From Spirochaetales bacterium (GTDB lineage: Bacteria > Spirochaetota > Spirochaetia > SZUA-6 > RPPD01): DNA of 64,000 bases. The translations under genes were made by a program, and so were the position numbers. Positions 42,901-50,198 of the stretch are shown here, piece after piece. The notes under the pieces were generated by a model. That model searched no databases, was not told the origin of the DNA, and was given only the letters and a program-made list of their open reading frames with translations. Where the stretch lies: positions 1 through 64,000 of the forward strand of contig JAFGGG010000001.1 in NCBI GenBank assembly GCA_016930675.1. The letters run 5' to 3'. How positions within the stretch are numbered: the stretch's first letter is position 1; every line of letters begins with the position of its first letter.

Positions 42901-43006
42901 CGGCACCGGAGTTCTCCGTTAAAAGAGAGCCGTCCGTAGTGCACGTGATGATAAAAAGGGTAAAAATCAGGCACACGCCCAAGATGCAACAGCTTTTAGC
43001 TTTCAT
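36995..43006 (-). CDS. Alpha-2-macroglobulin lipoprotein with intact thioester motif
   Basis: 2003 residues. Signal peptide with lipobox FIITC, a helical TPR-like N-terminal region (about 30-330), macroglobulin (MG) domains, then the alpha-2-macroglobulin core. The thioester motif is CVEQ at residues 1475-1478 (YPFECVEQLLNKYVPL). In bacterial macroglobulins the Cys-Gln thioester traps attacking proteases covalently in the periplasm. The variants lacking Cys have other roles, so this one should be active as a trap. The usual partner PbpC is not in the window. The TPR-like region adds length compared with the Escherichia coli protein (about 1650). Start with GAGGA 8 nt upstream. Confidence 0.9.
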   Translation of the reverse strand: MKAKSCCILGVCLIFTLFIITCTTDGSLLTENSGAAPLAQAEELFRQEKYQEALQLYEKIHAQAGSQELQYKTLHRQIECLGFLFRYGEAAQKLLQYKLPEDGRLKAWLLILKAEVLQGFLQQYGYSRRSDVIEGADDVFRLTRAEINAEIISAYRTVWRDRELLLNLSMRDQKFFIELEEVNFNRHPTLCDFFVLSFSGYLAAQEDKTVSLTTIESIIDNTCDHEVAFSDSPLLLAAALRQWLSDKHGERFPEAAEYWRIQRLIVPFQNFPYRYRDRYKELREQERGILLSWMQSHTTQEGKAEAGYLAAEILNEQGRYAEAMDLCEQLEKQYPETEGASQSAALRLKIQLPYLYLEADNLLPSQAKTVTLHARNLDQVYFRMYKPDLNRLVTDYDSGIDWSRIIRYPDENWLRKRILNKQTPVKEWRRQLDAEGPYQPVTTQAELPEMGKGVYVLMVSDDKNFTEGSALIYGCVINITDLMLVGSFGRGSKTLAAYNAYLHDNGPERDEDQLARFYTLNAETGAPVSGASVDIYYTLYGNANTADHVRLTSQADGSAALTVPVDVTSRSEWGYVYPLIKKDNAYSYWNTHVYFNSSLPVPLELFIQTDRPIYRPEQTVQAKVTAVKRTAQGFFALDDSYTVDVYAQDANGKVFFEKTLTLNRHGSAGFSFSIPKGRLLGRYSIAAHCNKDRLYGSRYINFAVEEYKRPEFEINFDQSEEEWIYNRQAVISGNVRYYFGGAVADADITYRIKRELFIPWYYRYWYAEYFNNAETEVAWGRLRTDKDGNFKFSFVPAKDENAFQSFLQGKLPDISSFSIEVEARDAGGRTITARAVSNASECGYYLNLQPEKGFFNDNEKIVITAIKQTVNDTPLSGSGTFKLYRLKDTAAKTYKELGKEYHTSNGAFSRVEPLELQLAQVPDAALSAQGTITFAASGKGLLTLAPLAAGSYRLYVDAGDKDRRMVQELIVIVIPFSHKNISLNATSVMLSQKKEYEVGEDALFVLGSGCVRGNYFIEIYKGQFLLKRDYVKADPGATVYKLPVERSMKGGFTLRWFSVTDMQVYHGELFVPVSEKDKKLNVSLSAFNRELKPGENASWEVEVNDVSGKPVQAEVLALMYDRSLEYYSTNEHPWLSALYGIKIDPQAALDATFRIYGIQFQVTKGALYTMRKQVYEQALLYNIPYLRIWRSWMYGRGLAYNFKLASGELSESEVTLDMLSDTDAVTVPALESKVPPESPEQPNIRTDFSETAFFLPHLLTDTNGRAGFSFTAPEQLAGWRVKLFAFTADACEGMMTAEAVTKKDLMVRLDIPRFFREKDEGSFTVFVHNESATTLSGKLVVTVSEDGKTIHEKIKLSHTEKSFTLPPHSQKNFDWAVVIPTGVSTYVVKAVVATDDAAVALADAEQRELPILPSRERLIKSLCVALAGTETKTLRFKIDPDPTRISESMHLQLDPQLALSLLHTIPYLVNYPFECVEQLLNKYVPLAVMQRIYETYPELKKAVAKIPKRHTVAPAWEKDDPGRQLELLETPWMWQAEGRPGSYGPPIDMLDPEVVDAQKEYVLERLRQAQAPNGAFPWWPGGREDIYITLYVLAGFAEAKAYGVEVPEDIIRKALAYVQTKIPAILNEQERNLALTAYAAYVVTSYARDDFSEVRALYETVPSWLAFVDKNRHALTPLGKAYVALGYFRTGNSKRAAEIVDTIMDSAREDAMAGVYWTPEKYSWLWYSDTVEKHAFMIRVLVEMRPDDARIPGLVQWLFFNRKGNVWKSTKASVQAVYSLLDFLKQRGALSTDEIFHVTWGGVEETVTLKPDDWLEKPIRYSRVGEEITPSMQEAVIEKQGKGIAFASMVWVYSTDELPRASGPGLIEIERTFYRRVKQGDTYHLQPLVSGSRVAVGEQIEVRIKINTKSQFEYLHLKDPKASGFEAEVLLSGWKYDPLWYYEEPRDSLTNFFFSRLPHGEYVLRYRLRPTKKGRYRVGAAVLQSMYAPEMSAHSDGFIIVVE

Positions 43007-43052
43007 AAAAAAATCCTCATTTCATTATGCTCATATTTTCTCTATATACGTA

Positions 43053-43058
43053 ATTATA
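43053..43058 (-). promoter_or_regulatory. -10 box of the macroglobulin gene
   Basis: Minus strand TATAAT, 46 nt before the start codon. The -35 (GTGGAT at 17 bp) is weak. Confidence 0.4.
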
Positions 43059-43103
43059 GACTAAGAGTAACAGAAATCCACCCAACTTAAGTATGAGGTG
43101 ATG

Positions 43104-44303
43104 TTATGCATTATCATGTAATGCGGCTTGGTGAAGAGAATAATTTTCAATAGATAGGGGAACCGAACAAAATTCATGCGGACATTTGATCATTTTTTGG
43201 CTAAAGTTGATTTTCTCATAAATATTCCCGATTTTGTTCTTTATGTTTATACAGCATAAAACATCGTGCTTTGAATTAACCAGGCCGTTGTTATAACCGG
43301 CAATGCAAGACTTGTTTTTCCAGTTATAAGAAGTCTTTATTGCCTGTCTCTCACATCTGATTAACTTAAGCTCTGCATTAGAATACGCTCCGGGATAGGA
43401 TCTATTATTATACCGCCCAATAAACGGCGCGCAGATTACTTCCAGGTCTTTTTCATGAAATAACTTCAAATATTTTTCCAGATCCTTTAAAACCGGCGGA
43501 TAGGCCACTATTTGGGCGTGGATGCCGAAGCCGGCGTTTTTAAGCAGCCGGTAATTTTCCATAAAAGTATTCACCATATTCCTTTTTTCCAACTCATGAG
43601 CTTGAAACGAACAGACCATGTATTGTACACGTTTACAATCCACCGCTTTCACAAAATCTTTTATTCTTTTTGTCAGTGATAAATTGGTTACGATGGATAT
43701 ATAATGTTTTTTTGTGAGTTCTGCGCAGGCTTCAACCAGATTGGGAATGATAAACGGCTCGCCGCCGGAAAAAATAATATTAAATGTTTTGCCTGTTTCA
43801 TGTAATACTTCCAGAAACCTTTGGGTCCGAATAGGTTCCAGGGGATCATTCCGCAGCACTTCCGTGGGAATAAAACAATAATCACAGTTAAAATTACAGC
43901 GTAAGCTTAAGTAACAATGTAAGGCCGCGTTATAGTCATTATTTATTTCCGGCTGAATAACAACACGCGGATTACCGTCTTTGTCGGCCGGCTGTTCCGG
44001 CCACCAGCGCAGTTTGACCACTCCCGAAGGGGATGACAGGCCGAATTCAATGTTTTTATCATTATGATCCAGGCAGATTCTGACATCATTATAAAAACCT
44101 GTTATTTCATAATCAGAGTCCTGGAAACGGAAGCGACCCGTGGGCAGGGCAAAACTGAATTGAGCAATGCCCAGATTTAAGATAAGCCCCTGTTTTTGCG
44201 TTAAGCCTGTAGTTAACGCACCGACAGGAATGGAAAATGCGGAATCGCCATCGAGATAATAACTTTTTTGTTCTCCCTGTTTATGCAGTACTATTTTTTT
44301 CAT
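43104..44303 (-). CDS. Radical SAM protein with C-terminal Cys cluster
   Basis: 399 residues. The first 130 residues are a beta-rich domain I do not recognise. The radical SAM core starts at LSLRCNFNCDYCF (CxxxCxxC for the [4Fe-4S] cluster), with FSGGEPF and IVTNLSL following. A Cys-rich tail (CERQ, CIAGYNNG, CCINIKNKIGNI, CPHEFC) resembles a SPASM-type auxiliary cluster domain. SPASM enzymes typically modify peptides or activate sulfatases (anSME). No small precursor peptide gene is evident beside it. It is transcribed alone toward the macroglobulin gene. Confidence 0.85.
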   Translation of the reverse strand: MKKIVLHKQGEQKSYYLDGDSAFSIPVGALTTGLTQKQGLILNLGIAQFSFALPTGRFRFQDSDYEITGFYNDVRICLDHNDKNIEFGLSSPSGVVKLRWWPEQPADKDGNPRVVIQPEINNDYNAALHCYLSLRCNFNCDYCFIPTEVLRNDPLEPIRTQRFLEVLHETGKTFNIIFSGGEPFIIPNLVEACAELTKKHYISIVTNLSLTKRIKDFVKAVDCKRVQYMVCSFQAHELEKRNMVNTFMENYRLLKNAGFGIHAQIVAYPPVLKDLEKYLKLFHEKDLEVICAPFIGRYNNRSYPGAYSNAELKLIRCERQAIKTSYNWKNKSCIAGYNNGLVNSKHDVLCCINIKNKIGNIYEKINFSQKMIKCPHEFCSVPLSIENYSLHQAALHDNA

Positions 44304-44343
44304 TAACTCATTAAAAATAACAATTTTATCTCAAATCAGCTGA

Positions 44344-44372
44344 ATCATAGGAAAAGCCATAAATCTTGTCAA
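44344..44372 (-). promoter_or_regulatory. Promoter of the radical SAM gene
   Basis: Minus strand: consensus -35 TTGACA (44367-44372), 17-bp spacer, -10 TATGAT (44344-44349). Confidence 0.6.
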
Positions 44373-44453
44373 GTAAAGGGCATATAAAAGAGTTTAAGTA
44401 CCATCTTTGATTGGTTTTTTAAAACACACATGCCGTAAATATTCGGTTTACGC

Positions 44454-44516
44454 CTTTTACATGTTTTTACATTTTTTTACACACATGTTACATATCAGCC
44501 ACCTCATACGTATATA
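44454..44516 (+). promoter_or_regulatory. Promoter of the VWA operon with helically phased TTTTAC repeats
   Basis: TTTTAC recurs at 44455, 44465 and 44475, with a related GTTAC at 44487, i.e. every 10-11 bp on the same face of the helix. The last copy forms a -35 TTACAT (44488-44493), followed by a 17-bp spacer and -10 TATATA (44511-44516). The phased block could be curved DNA, an UP-like element, or several sites for one activator. Confidence 0.5.
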
Positions 44517-44555
44517 TTAATAGCGAAAACAATAATAAAGCCAAGGAGGCTGATT

Positions 44556-45665
44556 ATGAAATCAAGACTTTTTGTATTAATTTTTATGGTAAGTATATTC
44601 TTTATGTTTTCATTACAGTCGGCAGCGGCCAAAGCCCTGATTCAGGTGGGCATTCTGCTGGACACCAGCAACAGTATGGACGGTTTGATCGATCAGGCCA
44701 AAACCCAGCTGTGGAAAATCGTGAATGAGCTGGCCCTGTCCAAAAAAAACGGAGAAAGCCCGGACCTGCAGGTGGCGCTCTATGAGTACGGGAACGACAA
44801 CCTGGCTCAAAGTGATGGTTATGTACGCATGGTTGTGGCAATGACAGGCGATCTGGACAAAATATCCGAAGAGCTGTTCAGCCTCACCACCTACGGCGGG
44901 TATGAGTACTGCGGTACGGTCATTGGGCGCGCCGCTCAGGAGCTTGCATGGAGTAATGATCCGGAAGTCTATAAAGTTATCTTTATCGCCGGCAATGAGG
45001 AGTTCACTCAAGGCTCCGTGGATTATAAAACATCCTGTAAACAGGCCATCTCCAAAGGCATAATCATCAATACCATTTTCTGCGGCCCCCACGACCAGGG
45101 CGTAAACACCGGCTGGAAAGACGGAGCCCTGTTGGCGGACGGCACCTATGCCAATATCGACCAGGACCTGGTTACCGTCTATATAGAAGCACCGCAGGAC
45201 GCGGAGATTGTGAAGCTGGGCAAAGAGCTTAACGACACCTATATTCCCTATGGAGCGGAAGGTGAAAAGTCAAAGGTGCGCCAAGAGGAACAGGACGATA
45301 ACGCGGCCGGCGCCAGTGAAGAGGCTTTTGTGCAGCGTAATATGGCCAAGGCCAACGAACAGTACAAAAACTCGAGCTGGGATCTGGTGGACGCGGTGGC
45401 CAATGATATGGTTGAAATCGAAAAAATTGAAAAAAAGGACCTGCCCGCAGAAATGCAGGATATGAGTGTGGAAGAACGCAAGGCATATGTGGTTGCCATG
45501 CAAACCAAACGCGACAACATTAAAAGCAGCATCAAACAGCTCAACGAAGAACGCAGGGCGTATATCGCCGAACAGATGAAGAACAACGCGGAAGACAACA
45601 CCCTGGGAGACGCCATGCTGGACGCGCTGCGCACCCAGGCTGAAACAAAGAACTTTGAGTTTTAA
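44556..45665 (+). CDS. Exported von Willebrand A-domain protein
   Basis: 369 residues. Signal peptide (ending SAAAKA), then a VWA domain whose metal-ion-dependent adhesion site is DTSNS (Asp36, Ser38, Ser40), with LTTYGGYEYCG and IFIAGNEEFTQG later. The last 120 residues are highly charged and helical. VWA proteins bind protein ligands through a divalent metal. AAGGAGG lies upstream. It ends 16 nt before the VIT-VWA gene, so the pair form an operon. Confidence 0.88.
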   Translation: MKSRLFVLIFMVSIFFMFSLQSAAAKALIQVGILLDTSNSMDGLIDQAKTQLWKIVNELALSKKNGESPDLQVALYEYGNDNLAQSDGYVRMVVAMTGDLDKISEELFSLTTYGGYEYCGTVIGRAAQELAWSNDPEVYKVIFIAGNEEFTQGSVDYKTSCKQAISKGIIINTIFCGPHDQGVNTGWKDGALLADGTYANIDQDLVTVYIEAPQDAEIVKLGKELNDTYIPYGAEGEKSKVRQEEQDDNAAGASEEAFVQRNMAKANEQYKNSSWDLVDAVANDMVEIEKIEKKDLPAEMQDMSVEERKAYVVAMQTKRDNIKSSIKQLNEERRAYIAEQMKNNAEDNTLGDAMLDALRTQAETKNFEF

Positions 45666-45681
45666 CGGAAAAGGAGTGAAT

Positions 45682-47937
45682 ATGAAGATCGCAGCGATCA
45701 ATTTTTTTATTGCATTATTCATAATACTGGCCCCTGGCATGGCCGCGGCCGACGGATTCATTGTGGTGCCCGATTCACCGCTGCCCGTCACTACTACCAC
45801 GGGCCACTTTCCCCTTGAAGTGCGCTTTCACCATGTTGACGTGGAGATTAACGGCCGTACGGCCGTGACCAAGGTGGATCAGGAGTTCTATAATCCTTCA
45901 CAGTATCTGCTTGAAGGTGAATATATCTTCCCCATTCCCAAAGGCGCGGTAATCAACAGTTTCAGCATGAATATCAACGGTCAGGAAGTTCGGGCCGAAC
46001 TGCTGGATGCTGATAAGGCCAGACAGATCTATGAGGACATCGTAAGAAAGCGGCTTGATCCCGCGCTTTTGGAATACCGGGAGCTCTCGGTTTTCAAAGC
46101 CCGCGTGTTCCCCATCGAGCCGCGCTCCAGCAAACGGGTGAAACTCTCTTATACGGAAATTTTAAGCAAAGACAGCGGTACGGTAAGCTATCTTTACCCG
46201 CTCAATACCGAGAAGTTCTCGGCCAAGGCGCTCGACTCGGTCAGGGTCATGGTAACCGTTAAAAGCAGCGAATCCATCAAAAGTATGTATTCCACCAGCC
46301 ACAATGTGGATGTGGTAAGAAAAAGCAACACGCACGTGATTGCCAGTTACGAAGACGAGAACGTAAAACCGGACACGGACTTCAGACTTTATTATACCTT
46401 GAGTAAAGATGATATCGGCGTATCGCTGCTCACGTATAGAGAAAACCACGGAGACGGCTACTTTTTCCTGGATATCTGCCCTGATTTTGAATACAGCGCT
46501 CCGGTGGCCAAAGATATTACCTTTGTGCTGGATGTGTCCGGCAGCATGAAGGGTGAAAAACTTACCCAAGCTAAACGTGCGCTGAAATACTGTCTTTCCA
46601 AGCTTAACTCAGACGACCGCTTTGAGCTTATCCGCTTTTCCACCGAGGCCTATGCCTTATGGGGCAGTTTAAAAAAGGCAGACAGCACGAACCTTGAACA
46701 GGCAGTGAGCTTTGTGGAAAAACTGGAAGCCATAGGCGGAACCAATATGGAAGAAGCGCTCAAGCTGGCCCTGACCAGTCAAGGCCACACCGCTTCCGGC
46801 CAAACCCGCCCTCATATGGTCATCTTTATTACCGACGGCCGCCCCACCATCGGAGAAATCGAGGAACAGAAGCTGCTCGACAAGCTTAAACAGGCCAACA
46901 GTTCCGCCACGAGGATTTTTACCTTCGGCGTGGGGTACGAGATCAACACGCATTTGCTGGATAAAATCACCGATCTCACCAGAGCCTACAGGACGTACAT
47001 CTCACCCAAAGAGAACATCGAAACCGAGATCGCCCTGTTCTACGAAAAGGTGGGCTCACCGGTACTTACCGATATCGAGCTGTCTTTTCCCCATTGGCTG
47101 GGTGTATCCCACACCTATCCTAAAATCAGCGAGCTGCCCGATCTGTTCAAGGGCTCGTCACTCACCCTTTTGGGCAGGTATCACGGCAGCGGCAAGGTGA
47201 CCGTTACTTTAAAAGGAAGGCTGAATAATTCATCCAAACAGTATACCTACACGCTGCAGTTCCCCGACGTAAACGAGGACAACACCTTTATTCCGCCCAT
47301 CTGGGCCGCCAGGCGCATCGGCATGCTCTTGGACCAGATAAGATTATACGGAGAAAATGAGGAGCTGAAGGAAGAGATTATCATGTTGGCCAGAATGCAC
47401 GGCATAATCACTCCTTATACCAGTATGCTCATTTTGGAAGACGAAGATGACAGAACAGCCCGCAATGAGCTGGATGACGAATACCAGACACTGGGCAATA
47501 TCGCCAAACGCTCGCTGGAGATCGAGGATAAGAGTGTCGAGGAGTACGAAAAACTCAAAGAGGACTCCGGAGCAGGCGGCGTGCAGGCCAGCGAAGAGCT
47601 GCAGCAGCTTAATAAAGCCGGCAATTCCGCGCACACAAAAGAAGGTATAGACAGGCTTAATTTTAAAGACCGGGACGGTACATATCAGGATATGGAAGCG
47701 CAGATTAAAAACGTTCAGGGCCGGGCTTTTTACAATTCGGGTGAAAACTGGATTGATTCCAATCTGCAGCTAAAAACCGATCTGCCCGTGGAACGGATTC
47801 AGTTTGCCAGCAAGAAGTATTTTGAGCTGTTAAAAAACAATACCGAAGCAGCCCAAATCCTCGCTTTAGGCAGAAATATTCAGTTCGTGATGAACAACAG
47901 GATTTATGAGATATATGAAGCAACGAACCACCAGTAA
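45682..47937 (+). CDS. VIT-VWA domain protein (inter-alpha-trypsin-inhibitor heavy-chain-like)
   Basis: 751 residues from ATG 45682 (AAGGAGT upstream). Signal peptide to about residue 23, VIT domain (about 30-160), and VWA domain with complete MIDAS DVSGSM (Asp284), IGGTNMEEAL and FITDGRPTIGEI. The C-terminal 300 residues are helical and acidic. The family resembles inter-alpha-trypsin inhibitor heavy chains; bacterial members are exported, sometimes processed at the C-terminus. The paired VWA gene suggests a heteromeric metal-dependent adhesion or assembly complex. Its stop codon lies inside the first of five hairpins. Confidence 0.9.
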   Translation: MKIAAINFFIALFIILAPGMAAADGFIVVPDSPLPVTTTTGHFPLEVRFHHVDVEINGRTAVTKVDQEFYNPSQYLLEGEYIFPIPKGAVINSFSMNINGQEVRAELLDADKARQIYEDIVRKRLDPALLEYRELSVFKARVFPIEPRSSKRVKLSYTEILSKDSGTVSYLYPLNTEKFSAKALDSVRVMVTVKSSESIKSMYSTSHNVDVVRKSNTHVIASYEDENVKPDTDFRLYYTLSKDDIGVSLLTYRENHGDGYFFLDICPDFEYSAPVAKDITFVLDVSGSMKGEKLTQAKRALKYCLSKLNSDDRFELIRFSTEAYALWGSLKKADSTNLEQAVSFVEKLEAIGGTNMEEALKLALTSQGHTASGQTRPHMVIFITDGRPTIGEIEEQKLLDKLKQANSSATRIFTFGVGYEINTHLLDKITDLTRAYRTYISPKENIETEIALFYEKVGSPVLTDIELSFPHWLGVSHTYPKISELPDLFKGSSLTLLGRYHGSGKVTVTLKGRLNNSSKQYTYTLQFPDVNEDNTFIPPIWAARRIGMLLDQIRLYGENEELKEEIIMLARMHGIITPYTSMLILEDEDDRTARNELDDEYQTLGNIAKRSLEIEDKSVEEYEKLKEDSGAGGVQASEELQQLNKAGNSAHTKEGIDRLNFKDRDGTYQDMEAQIKNVQGRAFYNSGENWIDSNLQLKTDLPVERIQFASKKYFELLKNNTEAAQILALGRNIQFVMNNRIYEIYEATNHQ

Positions 47938-47991
47938 AACTGGTGGTTCGTGAGGACGCTTTCCGCACTCAAATACCTGAGTGCGGAAAGC
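47923..47991. repeat. Two perfect hairpins at the end of the VIT-VWA gene
   Basis: First: 13-bp perfect stem (47923-47935 with 47939-47951), AAA loop, containing the TAA stop. Second: 14-bp perfect stem GCTTTCCGCACTCA (47958-47971) with its complement (47978-47991), 6-nt loop. Neither has a T-run; probably 3' mRNA protection. Confidence 0.75.
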
Positions 47992-47999
47992 AGGGGATA

Positions 48000-48034
48000 A
48001 GAAAAAGCAACCATCTGTGGTGGTTGCTTTTTCT
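48000..48034. terminator. Bidirectional intrinsic terminator
   Basis: 14-bp perfect stem AGAAAAAGCAACCA (48000-48013) with its complement (48021-48034) and loop TCTGTGG. The A-tract at one side and the T-tract at the other make it usable in both directions. Confidence 0.85.
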
Positions 48035-48068
48035 GAAATAAAAAAGTGCCTCCACATTATTGGTATCA

Positions 48069-48097
48069 GGGTGCCCCATCATTTCCACGGGGCACCC
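48069..48097. repeat. GC-rich 9-bp hairpin
   Basis: GGGTGCCCC (48069-48077) with GGGGCACCC (48089-48097), loop of 11. Fourth of the five consecutive hairpins. Confidence 0.65.
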
Positions 48098-48135
48098 CTA
48101 TTTAAAATGAGGGCGACATCACGCCCCGTAATTAT

Positions 48136-48189
48136 AAAGGCGTCCTTAACCTTTCATAAGCTATCCAACCACTAAGGGCGCCTTTTTTT
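48136..48189 (+). terminator. Terminator with T-run
   Basis: AAAGGCGTCCTTA (48136-48148) pairs with TAAGGGCGCCTTT (48173-48185), one G-T wobble, loop of 24, followed by TTTT. Last of the five hairpins before the convergent esterase gene. Confidence 0.75.
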
Positions 48190-48229
48190 AGATGGCATCC
48201 TTGGACGGCGACCTTTTCCAAAGTAAATC

Positions 48230-49213
48230 TCACTCAAAACTCAAATGAGCGATAAAAAACGGTATCATACTGCCGCTTACCATATCGGAGGTTATCACAT
48301 GATTGATATCGAAAACACTGAATTCGTGTTCAATATTCCGCGTGTTTAAAAAATCGCTTAAATGCTTACCGCCCTTTTTTATCCATGGATGTTCGGTCTG
48401 TTCGCAACAAGCGATATGCAGCGCCTTTAGCGGTTTGCCGTTTCTTAAATAAGCCTCGATTTTTTGATCCCAATTACCGGCTCCCTCCTGCCATTGGGAA
48501 ATTATGCGCTCATCCTCTACCGTACCGTCAAAAAGCGGATAGCTTCCGTCTCCGGAAAATACTGCGGAGTAAGCCTCAATTATAATACCCGAATCGACTG
48601 CGTGCCAATCGGCGACCGCCTCTTTTATCAGTTCTCTATTGAAGATCGCCGGGTCCAGAGAATATACCACGGAAAATACATCCGGATGGCGCAACCCCAA
48701 ATTCAAAGCCCCCATTCCTCCCATGGAAAATCCGGCCAGTCCCCGCGCTTCACTTTTTGCCAGTGTCCGGTAGCGTTTGTCGATTAAGGACACCAGTTCC
48801 TTTACGATAAAATCCTCCCACTTTCCGGTAACAGGGGAGTTGGCGTAAAAGCTCCCACGGTATTTATTGAGTCCGCTTATCGATACAAAGATAAAGGCAT
48901 TACCGTTTTTGTCTCTTGCTTCAACCAGACCCGATTCGAAAAGTTTGTAAGCCACTACGGGAGCGTCAAAGCCGTTGAGATAATAAATAACGGGATAGTG
49001 TTTGCCGGAGTTCTGGTAATCCGGTGGAAGAAGCACATGCACCAGGTTATAAGGACTGTCCCCCACTTGGTTATCTTCAAGAGCCGGTGAAAAAACGGTA
49101 ATTATTTCAATATTATGAGCTCCTCTTGAGATGTCGGCTATTTCCGCCTGCTCACCGCAGCCCAAGAAAAAAAAAGTAAAAATAAGCAACAGGTTTATCT
49201 TTCTTAACAACAT
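48230..49213 (-). CDS. Esterase-family lipoprotein
   Basis: 327 residues. Lipobox FFLGC (Cys19). Alpha/beta-hydrolase of the esterase D / antigen 85 / S-formylglutathione hydrolase family: oxyanion-side YLNGFDAP, nucleophile elbow GFSMGG (Ser163), and a C-terminal His in DINHVI. Lipid anchoring places it in the periplasm or on the surface. CGGAGG lies upstream. It is 73 nt downstream of the AraC-type regulator, on the same strand. Confidence 0.88.
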   Translation of the reverse strand: MLLRKINLLLIFTFFFLGCGEQAEIADISRGAHNIEIITVFSPALEDNQVGDSPYNLVHVLLPPDYQNSGKHYPVIYYLNGFDAPVVAYKLFESGLVEARDKNGNAFIFVSISGLNKYRGSFYANSPVTGKWEDFIVKELVSLIDKRYRTLAKSEARGLAGFSMGGMGALNLGLRHPDVFSVVYSLDPAIFNRELIKEAVADWHAVDSGIIIEAYSAVFSGDGSYPLFDGTVEDERIISQWQEGAGNWDQKIEAYLRNGKPLKALHIACCEQTEHPWIKKGGKHLSDFLNTRNIEHEFSVFDINHVITSDMVSGSMIPFFIAHLSFE

Positions 49214-49286
49214 AACATCCTCCGTTGATAATTATTAGGAAAATATACCCACATAGAATGCTGTTGTATTGTAAAAATGCGACAGG

Positions 49287-50054
49287 TTAAGAAGAGATAA
49301 AAAACGAAGGCGCGTATCCGCTTATTTTTTTGAAATCATTATTAAAATGAGCCTGGTCGTAATACCCGAAATCCAGCGCTGTTTCTATGAGAGAACACTT
49401 TTTCCGCGCTTTCAGATGATGGAGAATGTTGTTGAAACGGATGATACGGGTAAGGGTCTTGGGCGGAACTCCCACGGTCTTCAGGAAATTTCTTTCCAGT
49501 GTGCGGGCGGACATATTCCCGCGCTCAAGCAGTTCGTCCAGAGAACATATGCCCCTGGTTGAATAGGCCAGATCCATAACCTCCGCCAGTCCCGCGGCAG
49601 GAGCGGATATTTCTCTGAAAATCAAATACAACTCACGATCGATTGCCCTTAAGCTTTCTTCCGGTGAGTCCCCCGCAGCACAGCTTCTCAGTCTCCGGTA
49701 AAGCTTTTTATCGATATCTTCCAGAGAGACAATCTTGTCCGTGATGCTTTCCATATTAATGTTAAGCAGTGCGTGCAGATAAAAGGATTTAATATGGGCG
49801 ACGATAAAAAATTCATTTTTGCGGTATGCAACCGGAAGCGGCCCTGTAATTTCACCGTTTACAAAGATATAGGGAAACCCATTGTCCAGGCAGGTACCGG
49901 TTTGCTTACTCTCATTAAAGTAAAAAATAAGATTGGACAGCCCCTGAGGAAATATCCTGCTCCGGATACTTTTTTCGGACTTACATCTGTAAACCCAATA
50001 AGCATCTATAAACTCGGGACAGAACCGTGAACCGTAATATTTTCCTAATTCCAT
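49287..50054 (-). CDS. AraC-family transcriptional regulator
   Basis: 255 residues. The C-terminal 100 residues have the two AraC helix-turn-helix motifs (GNMSARTLERNFLKTVGVPPKTLTRIIRF and IETALDFGYYDQAHFNNDFKKISG). The N-terminal part resembles the DUF6597-type beta domain often found in this group (FPQGLSNLIFYF ... PYIFVNGEITGP). It probably controls the downstream esterase gene. The start lacks a Shine-Dalgarno and the -10 lies 12 nt upstream, so the mRNA is nearly leaderless. Confidence 0.9.
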   Translation of the reverse strand: MELGKYYGSRFCPEFIDAYWVYRCKSEKSIRSRIFPQGLSNLIFYFNESKQTGTCLDNGFPYIFVNGEITGPLPVAYRKNEFFIVAHIKSFYLHALLNINMESITDKIVSLEDIDKKLYRRLRSCAAGDSPEESLRAIDRELYLIFREISAPAAGLAEVMDLAYSTRGICSLDELLERGNMSARTLERNFLKTVGVPPKTLTRIIRFNNILHHLKARKKCSLIETALDFGYYDQAHFNNDFKKISGYAPSFFISS

Positions 50055-50066
50055 TGTGCTTGATTA

Positions 50067-50095
50067 ATAATAGCCGAAGATATTATTATCTGCAA
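50067..50095 (-). promoter_or_regulatory. Promoter of the AraC-type gene, very short leader
   Basis: Minus strand: -35 TTGCAG (50090-50095), 17-bp spacer, -10 TATTAT (50067-50072), then 12 nt to the ATG. Confidence 0.55.
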
Positions 50096-50163
50096 GCCGT
50101 TTGTGCCAGATTCACGCTGACGGCCGCCATCTTTACAACCAATCCCGCCGTCAAAATAGCTTC

Positions 50164-50192
50164 TTGCGTTCATTAAAAATAAGATCTATGCT
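50164..50192 (+). promoter_or_regulatory. Promoter of the zf-TFIIB gene, leaderless
   Basis: -35 TTGCGT (50164-50169), 17-bp spacer, -10 TATGCT (50187-50192). Only 6 nt separate the -10 from the ATG, so transcription should start at or next to it. Confidence 0.5.
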
Positions 50193-50198
50193 TAACCA

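Noticed and set aside
47923-48189. CRISPR array or repeat cluster
   Set aside because: The hairpins are all different in sequence, with no constant repeat or spacer length.
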